From: Eubacteriales bacterium | Lineage (GTDB): Bacteria; Bacillota; Clostridia; Christensenellales; CAG-138 | Assembly (NCBI GenBank): GCA_028701165.1 | Contig: JAQVRG010000061.1 | Span: forward strand, 1 to 8,096 | Direction: 5' to 3' | DNA length: 8,096 nt | In this document: in pieces, positions 1 to 5,696 of the stretch | How positions within the stretch are numbered: position 1 is the stretch's first letter | Layout: the number at the start of each line of letters is the position of its first letter | Position numbers and translations under genes: made by a program | The notes under the pieces: generated by a model | What the model was told of the DNA's origin: nothing | Databases searched by the model: none | What the model saw: the letters and a program-made list of their open reading frames with translations, nothing else

Positions 1-2
1 TT

Positions 3-635
3 AAGTTCCTGCGCCCGAAAACGGTGCTCTTTTCCACGTTTGCACCGCTCATCTTCTCCGTTTGCTTCGCGCTTACGGAGGGGCTTGACTTCGGCGTAAA
101 GAACGCCCTTCTATCCGTCGCCGCGGGCTCCTGTATACTGGGCGCCGCCGCGGTGTTCGTCATCAACCGCGACGCGACGCTTGGCGGCACGGATATCATC
201 GCGCTCATCCTCGCGCGCCGCTTCTCCATCCCCATGGGGACGTTTTCGCTGCTTTTCAACCTTGTGATCATGTCGCTTTTGGGCTTTACGCGCGGGCTGG
301 AGTTGGCGCTTTTGTCCATACTCGGCAGCTTTGTGAGCAACGCTGTATTCAACTACGGCCTTCGCGGCTTCAACCGCACCAATACCATTCTGATCTTCTC
401 GGAAAAATGGAAGGCCATCGCGCCGCATGTGCTCAACGACATGGGCGCGGGTCTGACCTACCTGCACGGCGAGGGCGGCTACACGCACGAGCCGAAAGAG
501 GTTGTGCTTTGCATGGTGCGCACCTCCGAGATCGCGCGCCTCAAGGCGATCGTCAAGCACGAGGATCCCAACGCCATGTTCTCCATCATCGAAACCAAGG
601 AGATCGTAGGACGCGGGTTCAGCAATTTCAGTTAA
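3..635 (+). CDS. YitT-family (DUF2179) membrane protein, 5'-truncated
   Basis: This is the C-terminal part of a YitT/DUF161-family integral membrane protein; the gene begins before the window, and the reading frame is open back to base 3 (KFLRPKTVLFSTF...). A GTG at 24 is internal, not the start. About four to five hydrophobic segments are visible (for example VLFSTFAPLIFSVCFAL, ALLSVAAGSCILGAAAVFVI, GTFSLLFNLVIMSLLGF, LALLSILGSFVSNAVF). The family-typical GGTDIIALIL stretch lies between the second and third. After the last membrane segment comes a soluble DUF2179 domain of about 85 residues ending in the characteristic GRGF (VGRGFSNFS). The family is widespread in Firmicutes; its molecular role is poorly defined, so none is assigned. 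The next gene starts 42 bp downstream on the same strand with no obvious terminator between, so the two may be co-transcribed. Confidence 0.93.
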   Translation, partial: KFLRPKTVLFSTFAPLIFSVCFALTEGLDFGVKNALLSVAAGSCILGAAAVFVINRDATLGGTDIIALILARRFSIPMGTFSLLFNLVIMSLLGFTRGLELALLSILGSFVSNAVFNYGLRGFNRTNTILIFSEKWKAIAPHVLNDMGAGLTYLHGEGGYTHEPKEVVLCMVRTSEIARLKAIVKHEDPNAMFSIIETKEIVGRGFSNFS

Positions 636-677
636 CCGCAGCACTATCGTTATCGGAACCGAAAGGAGCTTTTTTCC

Positions 678-2045
678 ATGAACAAACAAGTTGACCAATG
701 GATCGACGCGCATAAGGACACGCTTATCGCCGCCCTGCAGGACATCATCCGCTTCCCCAGCGTTTCGGGCGCGGCGGAGGAGAATGCGCCGTTTGGAAAG
801 CCCGCGCGGGAGGCGCTGGATTACGCGCTCTCGCTTTGCGCGAGCTTCGGCTTTGACGTGTGCGATCTGGATGGCTACATGGGCTACGCGGACTACGGCA
901 CGGGCAAAGAAACGCTGGGCGTATTGACGCACCTTGACGTGGTGCCCGCGGGCGACGGCTGGTCTTTTGATCCCTATGCCGCAACGATCAGCGACGGCCG
1001 CATCTACGGGCGCGGCACGCTCGACGACAAAGGCCCCGCGATCGCCGCCATTTTCGCGCTTGGCGCGATCAAATCCTGCGATATCCCCTTCACCCGCAAG
1101 GTGCGCCTGATGATGGGCTGCGACGAGGAATGCGGCATGGGCTGCATGAAGCATTATATCGAAAACCGTCCCCTTCCCGACCTCGCGTTCTCGCCGGACG
1201 CGGAATATCCGCTGGTCAACAGCGAAAAGGGCATTTTCCATTGCGCCTACACCAAGAAATTCCCCTCCAAGATCCGTCTGAACGCGGGTACGGTAGTCAA
1301 CGCCGTTCCCGATAAGGCGACCGCCTTCGTGCCCATTCCCATGGAAAAGGTCGCGCCGCTTGCGGACGCGTTTTCCGCCAAAGAGGGCTTCCCCTGTACG
1401 CTCGATACCACGCAGGGCGGCACCGCCATCACGTTAAACGGCGTGGGCGCGCACGCTTCCATGCCCGAGGACGGGCAGAACGCGCTGCTTGGCATGCTCG
1501 CGCTGCTTTCCACCCTGCCGCTTGGCGAAGCGGACGCCGCGGCCGTCGCCGTGCTGCATAAGGCCTTTAGCTTTGACCGCCACGGCGAGACCATGGGGCT
1601 TGACTGCACGGACGCCTCCGGCCGCCTTACCTGCAATCCCGGCTTGATGCACTGGGACAGCAAGGGCTACACGGTCTGCATCGATATCCGCTATCCCATC
1701 ACGATGGACAACGACCTGCTGCTTCGAAAGCTCGACGCAGCACTCCCCGGCGAACGCAACGACACCGCCTTCAAGGCCGGCCACTTCGTGCCCGAGGACA
1801 GTGAGCTTGTCCAAAAGCTGCTCGCCGTTTACGAAAAGCGCAGCGGACAGTATCTCCCGCCCAAGCGCATCGGCGGCGGCACCTACGCGCGCTGCATCGG
1901 CAACGCCGTTGCCTTTGGCCCCGAGATCCCCGGCGGCGACAACCGCATCCACATGGCGGACGAGTTCATGAGCGTGGACGATCTTCTCTATCACACCAAG
2001 ATGATCGCGGACGCGATCCTCACGCTTGCCACCGCGGACGCCTAA
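678..2045 (+). CDS. pepV: M20-family dipeptidase, PepV/Sapep type
   Basis: Predicted cytoplasmic zinc metallopeptidase of family M20, resembling PepV/Sapep dipeptidases that trim short peptides. The length of 455 residues fits the family (about 450-470). Expected metal and catalytic residues are visible: H85 with D87 in THLDVVPAG, D116 in GTLDDKGP, the general-base and metal pair E150-E151 in CDEECG, D174 in FSPDAEYP, and H425 in DNRIHMADEF. H259 (GVGAHASMP), in the inserted lid domain (about 185-370), corresponds to the histidine that contacts substrate in this family. The ATG at 678 is set by an AAAGGAGC Shine-Dalgarno at 662-669, spaced 8 nt. It lies 42 bp after the YitT gene and ends at a hairpin facing convergent ychF. 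There is no signal peptide. Exact substrate preference cannot be read from sequence; the family assignment is secure, and the symbol is by best resemblance. Confidence 0.92.
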   Translation: MNKQVDQWIDAHKDTLIAALQDIIRFPSVSGAAEENAPFGKPAREALDYALSLCASFGFDVCDLDGYMGYADYGTGKETLGVLTHLDVVPAGDGWSFDPYAATISDGRIYGRGTLDDKGPAIAAIFALGAIKSCDIPFTRKVRLMMGCDEECGMGCMKHYIENRPLPDLAFSPDAEYPLVNSEKGIFHCAYTKKFPSKIRLNAGTVVNAVPDKATAFVPIPMEKVAPLADAFSAKEGFPCTLDTTQGGTAITLNGVGAHASMPEDGQNALLGMLALLSTLPLGEADAAAVAVLHKAFSFDRHGETMGLDCTDASGRLTCNPGLMHWDSKGYTVCIDIRYPITMDNDLLLRKLDAALPGERNDTAFKAGHFVPEDSELVQKLLAVYEKRSGQYLPPKRIGGGTYARCIGNAVAFGPEIPGGDNRIHMADEFMSVDDLLYHTKMIADAILTLATADA

Positions 2046-2069
2046 GCGTTTCAAAATCCACTAAAGCAC

Positions 2070-2115
2070 AAGCGCGCCCGCGGCGAAATGTACGCAGCGG
2101 GCGCGCTTTATTTTA
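2070..2115. terminator. Hairpin terminator between convergent genes
   Basis: A perfect 12-bp GC-rich stem (2070-2081 pairing with 2097-2108) with a 15-nt loop is followed on the + strand by TTTATTTTA. It sits 25 bp after the peptidase stop and about 38 bp beyond the ychF stop on the other strand. It can serve the peptidase transcript well; on the minus strand the downstream side is less T-rich, so bidirectional use is only plausible. Confidence 0.8.
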
Positions 2116-2145
2116 CTTTGCCGGCGCGCTTCGCGCGCGATCTTA

Positions 2146-3234
2146 CTACACGTTAAACCGAAACAGCGTGATATCCCCGTCCTGCATGACGTAATCCTTG
2201 CCCTCGGAGCGGATGAGTCCCTTTTCCTTGCAGGCCGCCATGGAGCCAAGCTCCATAAGCGTATCATAGGGCACGATCTCGGCGCGGATAAAGCCGCGCT
2301 CGAAATCCGTGTGGATCTTCCCCGCCGCCTGCGGCGCTTTGGTGCCGCGCGTGATGGTCCAAGCGCGCACCTCCTTGGGCCCTGCCGTTAAAAAGCTGAT
2401 AAGGCCAAGCAGCGTATAGCATTCCTTCACAAGACGGTCAAGGCCGCTTTCGCCGATGCCAAGCTCCGCCAAAAACGCCGTTTTCTCCTCATCGGAAAGC
2501 TCGGACAATTCCTCCTCCACCTTGGCGCAGATGGTCATAGCGCCGGCGCCCTCCGCTTTGGCGGCGGCGTAGAGCTTATCCGCCATGGCGTTCGGCTGGC
2601 CGATACCGTCCTCGGCGATATTGGCGACATAGATGACCGGCTTATCCGTAAGCAGGAACATCTCGCGCACCATAGCCGCATCCTCCTCCGCAAGCGCCAT
2701 CGCGCGCACGGGCTTGCCCGCTTCGAGCTGCTTTTGTATCCGCTCGAGCAGATCGATCTCGGCTGCAAAGCGCTTGTCGCCGCTTTTGGAATTCTTGCGC
2801 GCCTTGTCCAGCCGCTTTTCCACGGTTTCCATATCCGCGAAGATCAATTCGAGATTGATAGTCTCCATATCCCGCAGCGGATCGACAGAACCGTCCACAT
2901 GCACGATATTCTCATCCTCAAAGCAGCGCACCACATGCACGATCGCGTCCACCTCGCGGATGTGCGAAAGGAATTTGTTGCCCAAGCCCTCGCCGCGGTG
3001 CGCATCCTTGACCAACCCCGCGATGTCCACGAACTCGATGGCGGTAGGGGTATATTTCTCCGGATCGTACATCTTGGCAAGCGCGTCAAGGCGCTTGTCC
3101 GGCACAGCGACCACGCCCACATTGGGGTCTATCGTACAGAAGGGATAATTGGCCGCCTGCGCGCCCGCCTTGGTGATGGCGTTAAAAAGCGTGCTCTTGC
3201 CGACGTTGGGAAGTCCTACCACACCCAGTTTCAT
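2146..3234 (-). CDS. ychF: YchF/OLA1-family ribosome-associated P-loop ATPase
   Basis: Obg-related TRAFAC-class NTPase of the YchF/OLA1 subfamily, which binds ribosomes and, unusually for this group, prefers ATP. The length of 362 residues matches the family (about 363). Visible motifs are the Walker A/G1 loop GLPNVGKST at residues 7-15, G3 DIAG at 70-73, and an NxxE sequence (NIAE, 205-208) in place of the GTP-specific NKxD, the family's hallmark for ATP use. A charged, probably coiled-coil, insert covers about 130-195, and a C-terminal TGS domain about 278-361. The start at 3234 gives the conserved MKLGVVGLPNVGKST N-terminus and has an AAGGAGC Shine-Dalgarno at 3242-3248. An in-frame ATG at 3300 would add 22 residues unlike the family and lacks a ribosome site. 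It is transcribed from a perfect-consensus promoter at 3318-3346 and appears monocistronic. Confidence 0.98.
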   Translation of the reverse strand: MKLGVVGLPNVGKSTLFNAITKAGAQAANYPFCTIDPNVGVVAVPDKRLDALAKMYDPEKYTPTAIEFVDIAGLVKDAHRGEGLGNKFLSHIREVDAIVHVVRCFEDENIVHVDGSVDPLRDMETINLELIFADMETVEKRLDKARKNSKSGDKRFAAEIDLLERIQKQLEAGKPVRAMALAEEDAAMVREMFLLTDKPVIYVANIAEDGIGQPNAMADKLYAAAKAEGAGAMTICAKVEEELSELSDEEKTAFLAELGIGESGLDRLVKECYTLLGLISFLTAGPKEVRAWTITRGTKAPQAAGKIHTDFERGFIRAEIVPYDTLMELGSMAACKEKGLIRSEGKDYVMQDGDITLFRFNV

Positions 3235-3317
3235 ATTGATTGCTCCTTTTTGGCCGCATATAAGCGCCGTACCGCCGGCGCGAGCCGATTTGCGCCCCAT
3301 GTAGCGGGGACGATGTC

Positions 3318-3346
3318 ATTATAAGATAGCGCCGCACACTTGTCAA
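3318..3346 (-). promoter_or_regulatory. Perfect-consensus sigma-A promoter for ychF
   Basis: Read on the minus strand, TTGACA (3346-3341), a 17-bp spacer and TATAAT (3323-3318) match the vegetative sigma factor consensus exactly. Predicted start of transcription is near 3311, giving a leader of about 77 nt before the ychF ATG. The -35 hexamer overlaps the opposed -35 of the tilS promoter. Confidence 0.88.
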
Positions 3347-3369
3347 ACGACGCCCTTGGGGGGTATACT
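3340..3369 (+). promoter_or_regulatory. Sigma-A promoter for tilS-hpt
   Basis: TTGTCA (3340-3345), an 18-bp spacer and TATACT (3364-3369) each differ by one base from consensus. The predicted start is near 3376, about 56 nt before the tilS ATG. Its -35 box shares 3341-3345 with the -35 box of the ychF promoter on the other strand, so the two polymerases would compete for the same DNA. Confidence 0.72.
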
Positions 3370-3379
3370 AATCCCAAGG
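3354..3379. promoter_or_regulatory. Operator-like inverted repeat over the tilS -10 region
   Basis: CCTTGGG (3354-3360) and CCCAAGG (3373-3379) form a perfect 7-bp inverted repeat with a 12-bp centre that contains the -10 hexamer of the tilS promoter; the right arm falls on the predicted start site. The layout fits a repressor site, but no regulator is encoded in the window and chance is not excluded. Confidence 0.35.
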
Positions 3380-3431
3380 CAAAACCCGTAAGACGATGCG
3401 AAGCAGCCGACCAGATTTGCGGAGGTGCGCC

Positions 3432-4772
3432 ATGATACGAGCGATTATCCGATCGACCATCGAGGAATACGGCTTGATCCAACCGGGGGAGACGGTGCTG
3501 GTGGGCGTTTCCGGCGGGCCGGATTCCGTAGCGCTGCTCCATGCGCTTTTATCCATCTCAAACGCCATGGGCTTCCGCGTGGCCGCCGCGCATTTGAACC
3601 ACGGCATTCGCGCCGAAGCGGCGGACGCGGACGAGCAGTTCGTACGCGAGCTTTGCGACGTGCTGGGCGCGCCCTTGTGGGTAGAAAAGGCGGACGTGCC
3701 CGCGATCGCCAAACAAAACGGATGGACGCTGGAGCAGGCGGGGCGCGAGGAGCGCTATGCCTTTTTACACCGCGTCAAGGAAAAGGCGGGCGCGCAGCGC
3801 GTGGCCGTCGCGCACCATATGGACGATCAGGCGGAAAGCATCCTGCTGCATCTGACGCGCGGCACGGGTCTTGCGGGGCTGGTGGGCATGGTGCCCAGCC
3901 GCGGAGACATCATACGGCCGCTTTTGTTTGTGCGGCGCGGGGATGTGGAGGAATACATCGCGCAGGAGGGGCTTGCTTACTGCGTGGACGCGACGAATTT
4001 AGAGACGGGCAGCACGCGAAACCGCCTGCGCTTGGACGTGATACCCTACATTGAAGAGAACATCAACCCCGCTTTTGTAGACGGGCTTTGCTCTATGGCG
4101 GAGCTGCTGCTGCGGGATGAAACGTATTTGCAGGAACAGGCGGATCGTCTCTTGGAGGACGCCCGCCGCGAGGACGGCTTTGACCGCGAAACGCTGCGGA
4201 ACAAACCGTTGCCTCTGCTGACGCGCGCGCTGCGTGCAGCGCTGCGGGAAGCGGGCGCATATACGGATATCGAGCGCGTGCATATCGAGCAGCTCATCGA
4301 TCTTTTGTCCGCGCGCACGGGCGCCGCGGTGCAGCTGCCCGGCATACAGGCATATGTGCGTTACGATCTGATTTGCTTCGGCAATCCGCCCGAAACGCCG
4401 GAGTTTTCCCTGCCCTTTGTGCCGGAGGGCACAACACAAACGCCGCTTGGCGATTTTGAGGCGCGCGTTGTGCCGCGCCCAACCGACTTCGGCAGCGACA
4501 GAAACGTGGCGTTTATGGATGCGGACAAGCTTCGTGACGCTGTGGTGCGCACACGCCGCGAGGGAGACAGAGTCTACCCCATCGGCGCGCCGGGACGCAA
4601 GAAGCTGAAGGAATACTTTATCGACAGAAAAGTCCCGCGCGAGAAACGCGCGCTGCCGCTTCTGTGCGTGGGCGAGGACGTATGGTTTATACCCGGCTTC
4701 TGCTCGGCGGAAGCGAGCAAGGTGACCGCGGATACCAAGCGCGTGATGCGCATCGAATACAAGCAAAAATGA
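3432..4772 (+). CDS. tilS: tRNA(Ile)-lysidine synthase
   Basis: Cytoplasmic ATP-dependent ligase that joins lysine to C34 of the CAU-anticodon tRNA-Ile, changing its decoding from AUG to AUA and its charging from Met to Ile; essential in most bacteria. The 446-residue protein has the N-terminal PP-loop ATPase motif SGGPDS (27-32), AHLNHGIR (53-60), AHHMDDQAES (127-136) and the TRNRLR motif (195-200). The C-terminal TilS domain is clear at about 370-440 (VRTRREGDRVYP, then KLKEYFIDRKVPREKR). An ATG at 3396 would add 12 residues, but the GGAGGT Shine-Dalgarno at 3421-3426 directs the ATG at 3432. hpt follows 19 bp after the stop, the common Gram-positive tilS-hpt arrangement, so the two are probably one transcript from the promoter at 3340-3369. 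Confidence 0.96.
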   Translation: MIRAIIRSTIEEYGLIQPGETVLVGVSGGPDSVALLHALLSISNAMGFRVAAAHLNHGIRAEAADADEQFVRELCDVLGAPLWVEKADVPAIAKQNGWTLEQAGREERYAFLHRVKEKAGAQRVAVAHHMDDQAESILLHLTRGTGLAGLVGMVPSRGDIIRPLLFVRRGDVEEYIAQEGLAYCVDATNLETGSTRNRLRLDVIPYIEENINPAFVDGLCSMAELLLRDETYLQEQADRLLEDARREDGFDRETLRNKPLPLLTRALRAALREAGAYTDIERVHIEQLIDLLSARTGAAVQLPGIQAYVRYDLICFGNPPETPEFSLPFVPEGTTQTPLGDFEARVVPRPTDFGSDRNVAFMDADKLRDAVVRTRREGDRVYPIGAPGRKKLKEYFIDRKVPREKRALPLLCVGEDVWFIPGFCSAEASKVTADTKRVMRIEYKQK

Positions 4773-4791
4773 GCAGGGGGTAGTGGCGAAC

Positions 4792-5337
4792 ATGACGGAT
4801 CTTAACAAGGATATGGCGCGGGTACTGGTTTCCAAGGAGCAGATCGCTGCACGCGTAGCGGAGCTTGGCAAGCAGATCTCCGCCGATTACGACGGCAAAG
4901 ACGTGGTGGTGGTGTGCATCCTCAAGGGTGCGGTGCACTTCTTCTCCGACCTTACGCGCGCGCTGACCTGCCAGATGGAAATGGATTTCATGTCCATCTC
5001 AAGCTACGGCAACAGCCGCAAAACCTCCGGCGTCGTGCGCATCGTCAAGGATATCGACGCGGACATCACGGGTCGGCATGTGCTGATCGTAGAGGATATC
5101 ATGGACAGCGGCCTTACGCTCAACTATCTTACCATGCTCCTGCAGGCGCGCGAGCCCGCGAGCATCCGCATCGCGTGCTTGCTCGACAAGCCCGAGCGCC
5201 GCGAATGCGCGATCTCGCCCGATTATGTGGGCTTTATCATCCCCAACGAATTCGTTGTAGGCTACGGTCTTGATTTTGACGGCTTCTATCGCAACGTGCC
5301 CTATGTGGGCGTGATGAAGCCGGAAAAATATCAGTGA
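4792..5337 (+). CDS. hpt: Hypoxanthine phosphoribosyltransferase
   Basis: Purine-salvage enzyme transferring phosphoribose from PRPP to hypoxanthine (and usually guanine), giving IMP or GMP in the cytoplasm. The 181-residue protein carries the pyrophosphate-binding LKG (44-46), the flexible-loop SYGNS (71-75), the PRPP motif VLIVEDIMDSGLTL (97-110) with the probable catalytic base D105, the purine-contacting lysine K133 in LDKPE, and the C-terminal VGFIIPNEFVVGYGLDF (146-162). The start is uncertain. ATG at 4792 fits the family's N-terminal length and has a GGGGG-rich ribosome site (4774-4780) somewhat far upstream; GTG at 4783 would add three residues but sits only 2 nt after that site. It is translated downstream of tilS on the same probable transcript and is followed immediately by a hairpin. 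Confidence 0.95.
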   Translation: MTDLNKDMARVLVSKEQIAARVAELGKQISADYDGKDVVVVCILKGAVHFFSDLTRALTCQMEMDFMSISSYGNSRKTSGVVRIVKDIDADITGRHVLIVEDIMDSGLTLNYLTMLLQAREPASIRIACLLDKPERRECAISPDYVGFIIPNEFVVGYGLDFDGFYRNVPYVGVMKPEKYQ

Positions 5338-5340
5338 TTT

Positions 5341-5373
5341 CGCGGCGATGGGTACCCCATCGCCGCGAGTTTG
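5341..5373 (+). terminator. Hairpin terminator after hpt
   Basis: A perfect 12-bp stem (5341-5352 with 5356-5367) and a 3-nt loop begin 3 bp after the hpt stop. The following T tract is weak (AGTTTG), so termination may be incomplete or assisted by the next hairpin. Its position at the end of the tilS-hpt unit supports the call. Confidence 0.72.
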
Positions 5374-5374
5374 C

Positions 5375-5415
5375 CGCATTTTGCCTATGCCTTCGGGCAT
5401 GGCCGTCAAAATGCG
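5375..5415. repeat. Nested palindrome with UUCG tetraloop
   Basis: An outer 9-bp inverted repeat (CGCATTTTG at 5375-5383, CAAAATGCG at 5407-5415) encloses an inner hairpin: ATGCC (5387-5391), TTCG loop, GGCAT (5396-5400). The inner loop is closed by C-G, the very stable C(UUCG)G form. It could act as a second terminator or as an RNA 3'-end protector; no function is proven. Confidence 0.6.
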
Positions 5416-5445
5416 ATAGGAAACGGGTACATGACCCGATCCGTT

Positions 5446-5464
5446 CCGCCGGCAAAGCCGGCGG
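5446..5464. repeat. Perfect GC-rich hairpin
   Basis: An 8-bp stem (5446-5453 with 5457-5464) with an AAA loop. A related GCCGG-CAAAC-CCGGC hairpin recurs at 5571-5585, about 122 bp on, which marks the left part of the tandem unit. No T tract follows, so a terminator role is doubtful. Confidence 0.55.
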
Positions 5465-5696
5465 AGCCGGAATGAAACCTCCGGGGCTGCGGCCCCGAAC
5501 CCGGGGCGCAGGGTTTGCAGTTAAAGAAGTCCGCGCGGCCTTTCTATAAAATCGCAAACAAGCCGCCCGCGCCGGCAAACCCGGCACGGGCGATTTTAGT
5601 CTCCGAAGCTGCGGCCCCGAACCCCGAGGCACAGGGTTTGCAGTTAAAGAAGTCCGTGCGGCCTTTTATGAAATCGCAAATAAGCCGCCCGCGCCG
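5448..5696. repeat. Two tandem copies of a ~122-bp unit, one carrying a gene tail
   Basis: The best-conserved parts are 5479-5574 and 5601-5696, offset by 122 bp. By hand alignment over about 97 columns I count 7 mismatches, all transitions, and two single-base indels. A weaker match to the left (GCCGGCAAA at 5448 and at 5571) suggests the unit starts near 5448 and 5571. The right copy contains the last codons and stop of the minus-strand desulfhydrase gene (5666-5696). The left copy keeps the matching codons, reading GAGGLFAIL then TAG at 5544-5546 on the minus strand. This suggests tandem duplication of the gene's 3' end plus downstream flank; a dispersed genomic repeat family is the alternative. 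Confidence 0.85.
5548..5597. terminator. Possible terminator-like stem between repeat copies
   Basis: GCCCG-C-GCCGG (5565-5575) pairs with CCGGC-A-CGGGC (5581-5591), one mismatch, loop CAAAC. AAAATC (5548-5553) lies to the left and GATTTT (5592-5597) directly to the right. On the + strand this resembles a weak intrinsic terminator. On the minus strand it lies about 75 nt beyond the desulfhydrase stop and could end that transcript, but the T tract there is not adjacent. Confidence 0.35.

Larger units (their letters stand above)
5338..5665. other. 328-bp non-coding stretch rich in stem-loops
   Basis: No convincing gene lies between hpt and the desulfhydrase. The stretch holds, in order: the hpt terminator; the nested UUCG palindrome; a small hairpin CGGGT/ACCCG (5424-5428, 5434-5438); a perfect 8-bp hairpin CCGCCGGC-AAA-GCCGGCGG (5446-5464); and then the tandem repeat that continues into the next gene. 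Open frames crossing it cover the hairpins, have no ribosome sites and show no family resemblance. Confidence 0.75.

Noticed and set aside
111..1241. A 376-codon open frame on the minus strand, opposite the YitT and peptidase genes
   Set aside because: It spans two well-supported genes of different families, is rich in Arg, Ala and His as expected for the reverse of GC-rich coding DNA, resembles no family and has no placed ribosome site.
1434..2054. A 206-codon open frame on the minus strand inside the peptidase gene
   Set aside because: Shadow of a high-GC coding region; no motifs, and the plus-strand protein is convincing.
3235..3300. A 22-residue N-terminal extension of YchF from ATG at 3300
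   Set aside because: The family begins at MKLGVVGLPN, and the Shine-Dalgarno sits just before the ATG at 3234.
2633..3324. Two plus-strand open frames opposite ychF
   Set aside because: ychF has complete motifs, promoter and ribosome site; these frames have none.
3999..4871. A 290-codon open frame on the minus strand across tilS and hpt
   Set aside because: It crosses the junction of two clear genes and shows the same reverse-strand composition bias; no recognisable motif.
5521..5550. Promoter-like TTAAAG-18-TATAAA in the left repeat copy
   Set aside because: The -35 is poor, and nothing plausible lies downstream on that strand.
5544..5674. A -1 frameshift at the end of dcyD would continue about 42 codons to the second GAGGLFAIL and stop
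   Set aside because: The frame is open, but there is no canonical slippery heptamer and the DcyD family ends where the normal stop lies; it is most simply a by-product of the duplication.
5479..5696. CRISPR array
   Set aside because: Only two long, imperfect copies, one inside a gene; no regular short repeats or unique spacers and no cas genes.
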